Below, piece by piece: positions 25,374-33,819 of a DNA stretch of 64,000 bases. Within the stretch, counting starts at the first letter, position 1. Every line of letters starts with the position of its first letter. The notes under the pieces were generated by a model. The model was not told where the DNA came from. It made no database searches and worked only from the letters and a program-made list of their open reading frames with translations. The position numbers and the translations under genes are program-made. This DNA is from Alphaproteobacteria bacterium (GTDB lineage: Bacteria; Pseudomonadota; Alphaproteobacteria; Acetobacterales; Acetobacteraceae): the NCBI GenBank assembly GCA_020850755.1, contig JADZEB010000016.1:186001-250000 (forward strand), given 5' to 3'.

Positions 25374-26534
25374 ATGATGGAAGGCCGCAGCATCTACCTG
25401 CCGGAGCACGAGGCGTTCCGCGCCCAGGTGCGCCGATTCCTCGCCGCCGAGCTCATGCCCAACATCGCGCGCTGGGAGGAGGAAGGCATCATTCCCCGCA
25501 CGCTCTGGCAGAAGGCCGGGGCAGCCGGCCTCCTCTGCCCCACGGTCCCGACCGAGTATGGCGGGGCAGGTGCCGAGTTCCGCTATCTCTGCATCATCGA
25601 CGAGGAGCTGGGCTACACCGGCCAGAACAGCTTCACCATCCAGACCCACACCGACATCGTCGCGGCCTATATCGAGAAGCTCGGCACCGAGGCGCAGAAG
25701 CGCCGCTGGCTGCCGCGCATGGCCGCCGGCGAGCTGATCGGCGCCATCGCCATGACCGAGCCGCATGCCGGCTCCGACCTCAAGGCGATCCGCACCAGCG
25801 CGCGGCGCGAGGGTGCGGAGTTCGTCATCAGCGGCTCCAAGACCTTCATCACCAACGGCATCAACGCCGACCTCGTGATCCTGGTCTGCAAGACCGCGCC
25901 CGAGCTCGGCGCCAAGGGTGTCAGCCTGGTCGTGGTCGAGGCGGACCGGCCGGGCTTCCGCCGCGGCAGGCGCTTGGCGAAGATGGGCATGAAGGCATCG
26001 GACACGGCCGAGCTGTTCTTCGATGATGTGCGCGTGCCGGTGGACAACCTGCTCGGCACGGAGAACCGCGGCTTTGCCCAGGTGATGGGCGAGATCCCGA
26101 AGGAGAGGCTGTCGATCGCCACCGTGGCCATGGGCGCCACGCAGAAGGCATTCGACATCACCGTTGCCTACGCGAAGGAGCGCATGATTTTCGGCAAGCG
26201 GCTCTCCGACTTCCAGAACACGCAGTTCAAGCTGGCCGAACTCAAGACCCAGATCATGGTCGCCTGGGCCTATCTCGACCAGTGCATCGCCCGGCAGATG
26301 GCCGGCACGCTGACATCGGACGAGGCTGCGGTGGCGAAGCTGTTCAACAGCGAATTGCAGAACCGCGTCGTCGATGAGTGCCTGCAACTGCATGGCGGCT
26401 GGGGCTATATGAGCGAGATGCCGATTTCGCGCATGTATGTCGATGCGCGCGTGCGCCGCATTGCCGGCGGCAGCTCGGAGGTGATGAAGATGCTGATCGC
26501 GCGCACCCTGTTCCCGCGCGAGAACGCGCCGTGA
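25374..26534 (+). CDS. Acyl-CoA dehydrogenase
   Basis: A 386-residue acyl-CoA dehydrogenase. Family blocks are AIAMTEPHAGSDL (FAD contacts), GSKTFITNG, GKRLSDFQNTQ and LQLHGGWGYMSEMPISRMY. The C-terminal segment reads RIAGGSSEVMK instead of the YEGTxxIxR carrying the catalytic Glu of medium-chain enzymes, while GEIPKERL offers the Glu used by long-chain and isovaleryl-CoA dehydrogenases. It is thus a better match to enzymes acting on long or branched acyl-CoAs. Its stop overlaps the GTG of the first CoA transferase. Confidence 0.9.
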   Translation: MMEGRSIYLPEHEAFRAQVRRFLAAELMPNIARWEEEGIIPRTLWQKAGAAGLLCPTVPTEYGGAGAEFRYLCIIDEELGYTGQNSFTIQTHTDIVAAYIEKLGTEAQKRRWLPRMAAGELIGAIAMTEPHAGSDLKAIRTSARREGAEFVISGSKTFITNGINADLVILVCKTAPELGAKGVSLVVVEADRPGFRRGRRLAKMGMKASDTAELFFDDVRVPVDNLLGTENRGFAQVMGEIPKERLSIATVAMGATQKAFDITVAYAKERMIFGKRLSDFQNTQFKLAELKTQIMVAWAYLDQCIARQMAGTLTSDEAAVAKLFNSELQNRVVDECLQLHGGWGYMSEMPISRMYVDARVRRIAGGSSEVMKMLIARTLFPRENAP

Positions 26535-27760
26535 CCGCGCTCGACGCACAGGCGGCACCCCCGCTTGCCGGCTTGCGCGTGCTCGATCTCTCCACGGTCG
26601 TCGCCGGCCCGTTCGGCTCGGAGATTCTCGGCCAGCTAGGCGCCGATGTCATCCGTATCCAGCCGCCGCCCGCCGATCCCGCCTGGGCCGCCCGTCCACG
26701 CGGCGCGCCGGTGAGCGAGGCGGAGGGTTTCACCTGGGCGCTCCAGCGCAACAAGCGCAGCCTCTGCGTCGATCTGAAGAAGGCCGAAGGGCGCGAGGTG
26801 TTCCTCGATCTCGTACGCCGCTCCGACGTGGTCTACGAGAATTTCCGCCCGGGCGTGATGCAGCGTCTCGGCCTCGACTACGCCGCACTTGCGGCGGTCA
26901 ATCAGCGCATCATCGCCTGTGCGATATCGGGCTTCGGTTCTACCGGGCCTTGGGCCGAGGTGGGCGCCTATGACGTCGCGGTGCAGGCGCTTGGCGGCTC
27001 GATGAGCATCACCGGCACGGGCGAACCCGGGTCCATCCCGTGCCGCTGGGGCGTGCCGGTGGGCGACATCGCCGGCTCGATGTACGCGGTGATCGGCGTG
27101 CTTGCGGCGCTGGAGGAGCGCGAGCGCACCGGCCGCGGCCAGGCGGTGGAGGTGGCGCTGCTCGATGCCCAGCTCGCCCTCAACACCTATCGCGTGCCGC
27201 AGGCCTTCGGCGCCGGGGTGAAGTTCGAGACACCCTCGCCGCGCCAAGGTGGCGCCGGCTCGGTGCCCTATGGCCCGTTCCGGTGTGGCGACGGGGCGTG
27301 GCTGGTGATCGCGATTGCCAGCAATTTCTGGAAGCCCTTCTGCGAGGCGATCGGCGCGGCCGAACTTCTCGCCGATGTGCGCTTCGCCAGCCTTGCCCTG
27401 CGCCAGCAGAACCAGCCGTCGCTGGACGTGCTGCTGGAGCAACGCTTCCTTGGCGCGCCTGCCGCCGAGTGGGAAGCCAAGCTGATCGCACGCGGCGTGC
27501 CCTGCGGCAAGGTCAACACGATCGCAGGGGCCTTCGCGCAGGCGCAGGCGCAGGCACGTGGCATGCTGGTCCGCTTCGAGGAGCCGGGCGGGCGCGAGGT
27601 GTTCGCCGCCGCCAATCCGATCCGTTTCATGGGCGAAGCGCCGTGGCCGCAGCACCCGCCTCGACCCAAGGGCGCCGACACCGCGCCGATCCTGGCCGAT
27701 CTGCTCCTCTATCCGGAGGCGCGCATCGCCAGCCTGCGCGAGCAGGGGATTGTCGCATGA
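26531..27760 (+). CDS. Class III CoA transferase, catalytic-type subunit
   Basis: A 409-residue CaiB/BaiF-family protein starting at GTG in a GTGA overlap with the dehydrogenase stop. PLAGLRVLDLSTVVAGPF opens the Rossmann domain. The catalytic Asp that forms the acyl anhydride and aspartyl-CoA in formyl-CoA transferase (GDSNTG) is kept here as Asp179 in WGVPVGDIAGS. It is followed with an ATGA overlap by a paralogue lacking that Asp, so the two probably form a heteromer like BbsE/BbsF. It would activate the acid with CoA from succinyl-CoA or a similar donor. Confidence 0.87.
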   Translation: MTALDAQAAPPLAGLRVLDLSTVVAGPFGSEILGQLGADVIRIQPPPADPAWAARPRGAPVSEAEGFTWALQRNKRSLCVDLKKAEGREVFLDLVRRSDVVYENFRPGVMQRLGLDYAALAAVNQRIIACAISGFGSTGPWAEVGAYDVAVQALGGSMSITGTGEPGSIPCRWGVPVGDIAGSMYAVIGVLAALEERERTGRGQAVEVALLDAQLALNTYRVPQAFGAGVKFETPSPRQGGAGSVPYGPFRCGDGAWLVIAIASNFWKPFCEAIGAAELLADVRFASLALRQQNQPSLDVLLEQRFLGAPAAEWEAKLIARGVPCGKVNTIAGAFAQAQAQARGMLVRFEEPGGREVFAAANPIRFMGEAPWPQHPPRPKGADTAPILADLLLYPEARIASLREQGIVA

Positions 27761-29067
27761 GCACGCCCGCAAGCGACGCCGCCCGCGCGAGCGCCATCGC
27801 CGCGCTTGCCGGCGTGGCCGGGCCGTTGGCCGGCACGCTCGTGCTCGAACTTTGCGGCGACGAGCCGAGCGGCACCTTCGGCACGCAGATGCTGGCCGAT
27901 CTTGGCGCCACCGTGGTGAAGATCGAGCGTCCGCCGGCGGACGAGCCAGCGCCCACCGCCCCGCCCGCGCCCGGCACACCCGTGTCCCGCGACATCGCCT
28001 ACACATTCGGGCTCAATCGCAACAAGCGCAGCCTCTGCCTCGACCTCAAGCAGGCCGAGGGCCGCGCAGTGTTCCACGCGCTCGCCGCGGTGGCCGATAT
28101 CGTCTACGACAACTACCGCCCAGGCGTGACCGCGCGCCTCGGCGCCGATGCCGAGGCCCTGCGCCGGGTCAACCCGCACATCATCTGCTGCTCGGTCTCC
28201 GGCTTCGGGCATACCGGCCCCTGGTCGCAGCTTTCCGCCTATGACGCGACGGTGCAGGCCCTCGGCGGTGGCATGAGCATCACCGGAACGGGCAAGCCCG
28301 AGGACCCGCCGGTGCGCTGGGGCAATCCGATCGGGGGCATCGGCGGCGCGCTCTATGCGGTGCTGGGCGTGCTGGTGGCGCTGCGCCGGCGGCGTGCCGA
28401 GGGCCATGGCAGCGCGCTCGACATAGCACTCCTGGATGCGCAGCTTGCCATGCACGCCTATCGCGTCCCGCCCGCCCATGGCGGCGTCACCTACTCGGCG
28501 CAACCCTTCCGCGGCGGCAGCGGCGCCCTGCCCTACGGCCCGTTCCGCGCGCGCTGTGGGCACTGGTTCGTGCTCGGAATCACGGCGCAGTTCTGGGCCA
28601 CGGCCTGCAAGGTGTTCGGGCGCCCCGAATGGGCCGAGGATCCGCGCTTCCGCACCGAGAAGGACCGCCAGGCCAACGAGGCCGTCCTGAATGTCGAGGT
28701 GACGAAGGCGATGCTCACCGAGGATGCCGATGAATGGCAGCGCCGTTTCGTTGCCGCCGGCATCCCGGGCGCCAAGGTCGCCTCGATCGAGGAGGCGTTC
28801 AGCCACCCTCACGTCGCCTTGCGCGACATGCTGGTGAGCTTCGATCATCCGATCGGCGCGCGCCTGAAAGTTGCCGGCAGCCCGGTGAAGCTCTCGGCGC
28901 ACCCTCACGCGGGCTATCGCGCCGCACCGGGGCTGGGCGCGGATACCCAGGCAATCCTGCGCGAGCTGCTGGGCAAGGACGCCGACGCCGCCGAGGCGTT
29001 GCGCGCCAGGCGCGCCCTGTGGTGGCCGCGCGCAGGCGAGGTGCATGAGCGGCCAAGCGTGGTGTAG
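27757..29067 (+). CDS. Class III CoA transferase paralogue lacking catalytic Asp
   Basis: A 436-residue CaiB/BaiF-family protein starting at ATG in an ATGA overlap with the first CoA transferase, to which it is clearly similar (AYDATVQALGGGMSITGTG against AYDVAVQALGGSMSITGTG). The catalytic Asp position is Gly194 (WGNPIGGIGGA), so it should be inactive alone. The nucleotide-binding opening is also atypical (LVLELCGDEPSGTFG). It is the last gene of the operon and converges on the MDR gene with an 8-bp gap. A structural or substrate-binding subunit role is inferred. Confidence 0.85.
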   Translation: MSTPASDAARASAIAALAGVAGPLAGTLVLELCGDEPSGTFGTQMLADLGATVVKIERPPADEPAPTAPPAPGTPVSRDIAYTFGLNRNKRSLCLDLKQAEGRAVFHALAAVADIVYDNYRPGVTARLGADAEALRRVNPHIICCSVSGFGHTGPWSQLSAYDATVQALGGGMSITGTGKPEDPPVRWGNPIGGIGGALYAVLGVLVALRRRRAEGHGSALDIALLDAQLAMHAYRVPPAHGGVTYSAQPFRGGSGALPYGPFRARCGHWFVLGITAQFWATACKVFGRPEWAEDPRFRTEKDRQANEAVLNVEVTKAMLTEDADEWQRRFVAAGIPGAKVASIEEAFSHPHVALRDMLVSFDHPIGARLKVAGSPVKLSAHPHAGYRAAPGLGADTQAILRELLGKDADAAEALRARRALWWPRAGEVHERPSVV

Positions 29068-29075
29068 GGGCGCGC

Positions 29076-30074
29076 TCAGCGCTCCATCGTCACCACGACA
29101 TGGCCGATATGGTTGCGATCGAGCACGGCGGCGAATGCCTCGGGCGTGCGCTCGAGCGGGAAGCGCGCTGTCACCGCGGGACGGATCAACCCCTCCTCGC
29201 ACCATCGGCCGAGCGTGCCGAACAGCTCGCGCATCTGCGCCTCGTAGCGGTCGCGCTGGTCGATCTTGTAGTAGCCCATGTAGAGGCCGCAGACGGTGAT
29301 GTTCTTCACCAGCAGTATGTTGGCCGGGATCTGCGGGATCTCGCCGCTGGCGAAACCGATCGGCAGGATGCGCCCCTCGGGCTTGAGGCAGCGGAGCGAT
29401 TCGCTGAACAACGCCCCGCCCACGGGATCAAGCACTGCGTCCACGCCCTCCCCGGTGGTGAGCGCTCGCACGCGGTCGCGAAGCAACGCGACGTCCGCGC
29501 CGATGGCATGGTGCGCGCCATGCTTGAGCGCCCAGGCCCGCTTGGCCTCGGTGCTGGCGCAGGCGATGATCGTCGCACCGCGCAGCCGCCCGATCTCGCA
29601 CGCCGCAGTGCCGACCCCGCCTGCCGCGCCGTGTACCAGCAGACTCTGGCCAGGCTGCACGGCCAGGAGGTGCGGCCAGACCAGCGCGGCATAGACCGAG
29701 TTGTAGGAGGTATTGAGCGCGGTCGCCTCGGCGAAACCCAGGTTCGGCGGGATCGCGTAGCAGTTCGCCTCCGTGGTCACGGCCTGCTCGGCGAGCGCGC
29801 CGAGCTCCATCGACGCCAGCACCCGATCGCCAACACGAAAGCGGCGAGCCGCACTGCCGACCTCGACCACCTCGCCTGCAACCGTGTTGCCCGGCACGAA
29901 TGGAAAGGCAGGCTTGCGCTGGTACCGGCCCTGGATCAGCAACGACAGCGCGTAGCTAACCGCCGCAGCATGCACGGCAATGCGTAGCTCGTGCGGACCG
30001 CAGGCCGGCCGAGCGACCTCGCCAACCCGCAATTCCTCCGGCCTGGTCCAGCGATCGATGATGATGGCACGCAT
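29076..30074 (-). CDS. MDR-family zinc-type/quinone oxidoreductase
   Basis: A 332-residue medium-chain dehydrogenase/reductase starting at MRAIIIDRW, preceded by GGGAAAGC; in-frame codons further up lie in the 7-bp repeat. GRYQRKPAFPFVPGNTVAGEV and the NADP motif VHGAAGGVGTAACEIG place it in the quinone oxidoreductase/enoyl reductase branch. No structural or catalytic zinc cysteine cluster is evident. It is the last gene of a Bug/SDR/MDR operon. It probably reduces an enone or enoyl-CoA; the substrate is unknown. Confidence 0.88.
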   Translation of the reverse strand: MRAIIIDRWTRPEELRVGEVARPACGPHELRIAVHAAAVSYALSLLIQGRYQRKPAFPFVPGNTVAGEVVEVGSAARRFRVGDRVLASMELGALAEQAVTTEANCYAIPPNLGFAEATALNTSYNSVYAALVWPHLLAVQPGQSLLVHGAAGGVGTAACEIGRLRGATIIACASTEAKRAWALKHGAHHAIGADVALLRDRVRALTTGEGVDAVLDPVGGALFSESLRCLKPEGRILPIGFASGEIPQIPANILLVKNITVCGLYMGYYKIDQRDRYEAQMRELFGTLGRWCEEGLIRPAVTARFPLERTPEAFAAVLDRNHIGHVVVTMER

Positions 30075-30083
30075 GCTTTCCCG

Positions 30084-30160
30084 CCTCTCACCTCTCACCT
30101 CTCACCTCTCACCTCTCACCTCTCACCTCTCACCTCTCACCTCTCACCTCTCACCTCTCA
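30084..30160 (-). repeat. Eleven perfect copies of a 7-bp tandem repeat (CCTCTCA/TGAGAGG)
   Basis: Eleven uninterrupted copies of CCTCTCA (TGAGAGG on the coding strand) fill most of the gap between the SDR stop and the MDR start. Each copy carries GAGAGG or GAGG, a Shine-Dalgarno-like core, ending 9 bp before the MDR ATG. Repeat number could change by slippage and alter spacing or translation of the downstream gene. Degenerate copies (cccctcg, cccctca) flank it toward the SDR. Confidence 0.95.
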
Positions 30161-30171
30161 CCCCTCGCCCC

Positions 30172-31140
30172 TCAGCCGCGCGCCATCGCCTCGGACAAGT
30201 CCCACAGGCGATGCGCGTTCGGCACCGAGCGCGCATGCGGCAACACGCCGGCCATCGGCTGAACCGCGCTCCATGGCAGCGCCTCCTGGCACTCCTCCAG
30301 GTAGAGGCCCCCGATGCCGGCAAGCTCGGGCGCCGTTGCTGCCCAGACCGAGGTCGCCGCGCATTGCGACGGCGTGCGCCAGCGCGCTGGGGCGCGGCCA
30401 TCGGCGTCGAGCCAGCCAAGCGCGCGCATGTCCTCCTGCGAGAGGTGGCGATGCAGCCCGGTCATCGACCCGCCCGGATTGAGCGCGTTGCAGGTGATGC
30501 CTCGCGCCCCGAGCCGCGCCGTCCAGGCGATGGCCAGAAGGGCGCAGGCGGTCTTCGACTGGCCATAGGCGACCCAGCGATCATAGGGGCGGCGGCGGAA
30601 ATCGATATCGTCGAAGTCGATGTCCGCGCGGCGATGGGCGATCGAGCTTACCTGCACGAAGCGTGCCGCCGCCGAGCGTTCCATCGCGGGCAGCAGTTCG
30701 CAGGCCAGCAGCCAGTGCCCGAGATAGTTCACCGCGAACTGCATCTCGTACCCGTCGGCCGAGTAGCGCAGCGGGCAAGCCATCACGGCGGCGTTGTTGA
30801 CCAGGATGTCGAGCGCGCCGCCCTCGGCCAGGAAGGTTGCGGCGAAACGCCGCACCGCGCCCAACGAGGCGAGGTCGAGATACGCCGCACGCACCGCCCG
30901 GTTGCCGGTGGTCGCGACGATATCCGCCGCTGCCGCCGCCGCTTTCGGCAGGTCAATGTCCGCCAGCACCACGCGTGCGCCGGCGCCAGCCAAGGCGCGT
31001 GCGGTTTCCCGGCCGATTTCCCCTGCCGCACCCGTGACCAGGGCGGTCCGGCCGTTGAGGTCGATACCATGCAAGACGTCATCCGCGCTGCTTTCCCGCG
31101 TGAAGCGAGACGTGACACGTGGTTGCGGCTGATCCGACAC
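30172..31140 (-). CDS. SDR-family oxidoreductase (retinol-dehydrogenase-like)
   Basis: A 322-residue short-chain dehydrogenase with TGAAGEIGRETARALA (cofactor loop), NNAAVM, FVQVSSIAHRRA for the catalytic Ser and YGQSKTACALL for Tyr-x3-Lys. The long form with a C-terminal extension (YLEECQEALP) resembles retinol dehydrogenase/WW-domain oxidoreductase-like SDRs. It begins 15 bp after the Bug stop and precedes the repeat and the MDR gene. The operator site at 32226 lies upstream of this operon. The substrate is unknown. Confidence 0.87.
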   Translation of the reverse strand: MSDQPQPRVTSRFTRESSADDVLHGIDLNGRTALVTGAAGEIGRETARALAGAGARVVLADIDLPKAAAAAADIVATTGNRAVRAAYLDLASLGAVRRFAATFLAEGGALDILVNNAAVMACPLRYSADGYEMQFAVNYLGHWLLACELLPAMERSAAARFVQVSSIAHRRADIDFDDIDFRRRPYDRWVAYGQSKTACALLAIAWTARLGARGITCNALNPGGSMTGLHRHLSQEDMRALGWLDADGRAPARWRTPSQCAATSVWAATAPELAGIGGLYLEECQEALPWSAVQPMAGVLPHARSVPNAHRLWDLSEAMARG

Positions 31141-31155
31141 GGCTCCGGCGCCCTG

Positions 31156-32151
31156 CTATTCAACGCGGATGTTGGCTTCGCGAATGACGCGGGCCGTACG
31201 TGCCATTTCCTCGCGTATCGATGCGGCGTGCTCGGCCGGTGTTCCAAGCTTCGCCTCGATGCCGAAATTCTCCAGCGTTTGGCGAGCTTCGTCATTGGTC
31301 ATGGCACGACGGACGCTATCATTGATCGCCGCGACAAGCGGGGCCGGCATGTTCGCAGGTCCGAGCAGGCCGTACCAGGAATCGTACTCGACGCCATTGA
31401 TACCCTGCTCGGCCATCGTAGGCAGATCAGGCCAGCTGCGGACGCGCTGGCCATAGACGGCGGCGAGCGCGCGCGCGCGGCCCTCGCGCACATGCGGGCG
31501 CACTGTGGACACACCGCCCATGTAGATGTCGACATTGCCCGAAATTAGCGCGTTCATCGCCGGCGCCGCCCCCGTGAAGGGCACATGCACGATGTCCGTG
31601 CCGGTGGCGAGCTTCAGCAGTTCGGTCGCCAGATGAGGGGAGCTTCCATAGGCTGGCGAGGCGTAGTTGAGCTTGCCCGGATTGGCGCGCGCATGGGCGA
31701 TCAGCTCGCGCGCATCCTTCACATCCAGCGTCGAGCGCGCGATCAGCACCAGGGGCGCGATGCCGATCAGCGCCACCGGCGTGAAGTCGCGCAGCGTCTG
31801 GTAGGGCGTGTTGCGCGGGTTGAGCTGCTCGTAGGCACCGTGGGTCGCGTTGTTACTGAACACGAGCGTGTAGCCGTCGGGTGCCGAGCGCGCGACGAAG
31901 TTGGAGCCGATGCTGCCCGAAGCGCCGGCGCGGTTCTCCACCACCACGGTCTGATTCCATACCGCTGACAGGCGCTGCGCCACCATACGGCCGATCAGGT
32001 CGGTGGGGCCGCCTGGCGGAAACGGCACGACAAGCCGCACCTGCCTGTCGGGAAACCCCGCTGCGCCCTGGGCCCGCACTGCGGGAGCCGCGACAAGCGA
32101 GGCTGCGCCGGCAGCCGACATTGCGAGAAGCGAGCGACGTCTGATAGCCAT
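31156..32151 (-). CDS. Bug/TctC-family periplasmic substrate-binding protein
   Basis: A 331-residue Bug receptor from MAIRRRSLLAMS, which has GGGAGGA at good spacing; the frame is open 21 codons further without homology. The signal peptide with twin Arg ends PAVRAQG. Family blocks: FPDRQVRLVVPFPPGGPTD, VVENRAGASGS, DGYTLVFSNNA, LPTMAEQGINGVE. It heads the Bug/SDR/MDR operon behind a CCTACC-N4-GGTAGG site and so is probably induced with the beta-oxidation genes. Confidence 0.92.
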   Translation of the reverse strand: MAIRRRSLLAMSAAGAASLVAAPAVRAQGAAGFPDRQVRLVVPFPPGGPTDLIGRMVAQRLSAVWNQTVVVENRAGASGSIGSNFVARSAPDGYTLVFSNNATHGAYEQLNPRNTPYQTLRDFTPVALIGIAPLVLIARSTLDVKDARELIAHARANPGKLNYASPAYGSSPHLATELLKLATGTDIVHVPFTGAAPAMNALISGNVDIYMGGVSTVRPHVREGRARALAAVYGQRVRSWPDLPTMAEQGINGVEYDSWYGLLGPANMPAPLVAAINDSVRRAMTNDEARQTLENFGIEAKLGTPAEHAASIREEMARTARVIREANIRVE

Positions 32152-32225
32152 AATCCATCCTCCCCGTGTCGTTCCAGCCCCTGTTGCGGCTACAAGCCCA
32201 AGGGGGCGACTCACTTTCCTGGATG

Positions 32226-32241
32226 CCTACCGTTCGGTAGG
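32226..32241. promoter_or_regulatory. TetR-type operator site 3 (CCTACC-N4-GGTAGG)
   Basis: CCTACCGTTCGGTAGG, the most symmetric of four related sites (7-bp arms CCTACCG/CGGTAGG around TT). It lies 74 bp upstream of the Bug/SDR/MDR operon and about 148 bp upstream of the divergent acyl-CoA synthetase start. Confidence 0.7.
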
Positions 32242-32388
32242 TATTATGGGAAGTGAAGGCTATTGGGCCGTCGCTTGTCAAGTAAGGCTCGCATCCGCGC
32301 GCAGCTTGCCCAGGCGGACAGGCCGCGATCTAGTTGCCGCAACGCCGCCCGCGCGCGCCGGCCGGCAGAAGCAAGGAACTGCCCTGGC

Positions 32389-33819
32389 ATGAGCCGAAGC
32401 AAAGACCCGCATGGCCGCGATGCCCTGCAACGCCTGCTTGCACCGCGCAGCATCGCGCTGGTCGGCGCCTCGCTCACCCCTGGATCGCTGGGCGGACGGA
32501 CCCTCAAGAACCTCGAGGGCTTCCCTGGCTCGGTCTATCCGGTCAATGCGAAGTACCAGGCGCTCGGGCGATGGAGATGCTACCCGTCGGTCGAAGGCCT
32601 GCCGGAACCACCCGACTGCGTCCTGCTCGCGGTTGGGAAGAGCGTGGTGGAACCTGCACTGGCCGCGTGCGCTGCACGGGGCGCAGGCGGGGCAGTGGTC
32701 TTCGCTTCGGGCTTTGCCGAAACCGGACGGACCGAGGACGTGGTGGCGCAGGAGCGATTGCTGGCAATCGCGCGCGCGGGCGGCATGCGCCTTGTCGGCC
32801 CGAACTCGGCAGGCTTCGCCAACCTGCTGATCGACGCTCGGTGCGGCTTCCCGGAGTTCCCTGCGGCACCACCTCCCCGCCGCGGCATGATCGGGCTTGT
32901 GACGCAATCGGGAGCGCTCGGGCTCGCCTTGTCGCAGGCTGCAGAGCATGGTGCAGCATTCAGCCATGTGCTGACCTGCGGGAATTCCTGCGACATCGAT
33001 GTCGCAGACTATGTCGCCTATCTGGCCGAGCAAGCGGAGTGCGGCGCGATCGCGCTGGCCTATGAGGGATTATCCGACCCGGCACGGCTGTCGGTGGCGG
33101 CACAGAGGGCGCAGCGGAACGGCAAGCATGTGGTGGTTTGCAAACTCGGGCTGAGTGAAGTCGGCGCCAGCACCGCACGACGCCACACGGGCGCCGATGC
33201 CGGCTGCGTCAGAAGCTTCCGCGCGCTTTGCCTCAAAAGCGGCATGGTCGCGGTCGAGCGGATCGAGACCCTGGTCGAAACCGCGTCCTTCCTTGCCAAG
33301 GCACCGAAGCCCGGCGAGGCAGCGGGCGTTGCCGTGGCGTCCGGATCGGGCGGCACGGCAATCCTGGCCGCCGATGCCGCCGCTCGCTCCGGCGTGACCT
33401 TGCCGACACCAGGCGGCCAGACCCTTGCACGCCTGGCCGCTGCCCTGCCTGGCTTCGCCGCCGCCGCGAACCCATGCGATGCCTCGGCACAGGTCGCCGC
33501 CGATCCGGCGCTGATGAAAGCCGTGGCTGAGGCCTTGCTCTCTGACCCCGCCTATGGCGCGCTCGTCGTGCCCTGGGGCAAGGCCTATCGCTCCGACAAC
33601 ATCGCCTTCCTGGGCGAGGCCGCGCTGCGTTTCGGCAAGCCGGTGTGTCTTGTCTGGATGAGCCAGTGGCTGGAAGGTCCCGGCGCACGGGAAGCCGAGG
33701 AATCGCCCGGCCTGGCGTTGTTCCGCTCGCTCGATGCCTGCTTTGCCGCGCTCGATGCGTGGCATCGCAGTGGCAGGCCAAGGAGTCAGCCGATCGCGCG
33801 ATCGGCGTCCTTCCAGTAG
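32389..33819 (+). CDS. NDP-forming acyl-CoA synthetase, alpha-type protein
   Basis: A 476-residue protein with a CoA-binding domain (RSIALVGASLTPGSLGGRTLKNL, about residues 22-44) and the succinyl-CoA-ligase-like domain 2, including RRHTGADAG with the conserved His expected to be phosphorylated. The ATP-grasp (beta) part is absent from the gene and its neighbours, so it needs a partner encoded elsewhere or acts differently. AAGGA lies 11 nt before the chosen ATG; the upstream extension lacks homology. Its 3' end overlaps the convergent ligase gene by 34 bp. Confidence 0.82.
   Translation: MSRSKDPHGRDALQRLLAPRSIALVGASLTPGSLGGRTLKNLEGFPGSVYPVNAKYQALGRWRCYPSVEGLPEPPDCVLLAVGKSVVEPALAACAARGAGGAVVFASGFAETGRTEDVVAQERLLAIARAGGMRLVGPNSAGFANLLIDARCGFPEFPAAPPPRRGMIGLVTQSGALGLALSQAAEHGAAFSHVLTCGNSCDIDVADYVAYLAEQAECGAIALAYEGLSDPARLSVAAQRAQRNGKHVVVCKLGLSEVGASTARRHTGADAGCVRSFRALCLKSGMVAVERIETLVETASFLAKAPKPGEAAGVAVASGSGGTAILAADAAARSGVTLPTPGGQTLARLAAALPGFAAAANPCDASAQVAADPALMKAVAEALLSDPAYGALVVPWGKAYRSDNIAFLGEAALRFGKPVCLVWMSQWLEGPGAREAEESPGLALFRSLDACFAALDAWHRSGRPRSQPIARSASFQ

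Noticed and set aside
24342-26558. 738-codon minus-strand frame opposite the SDR and acyl-CoA dehydrogenase genes
   Set aside because: Antisense to two conserved genes and without any recognisable domain.
30084-30160. CRISPR array
   Set aside because: The unit is 7 bp with no spacers, so it is a simple tandem repeat and not a CRISPR array.
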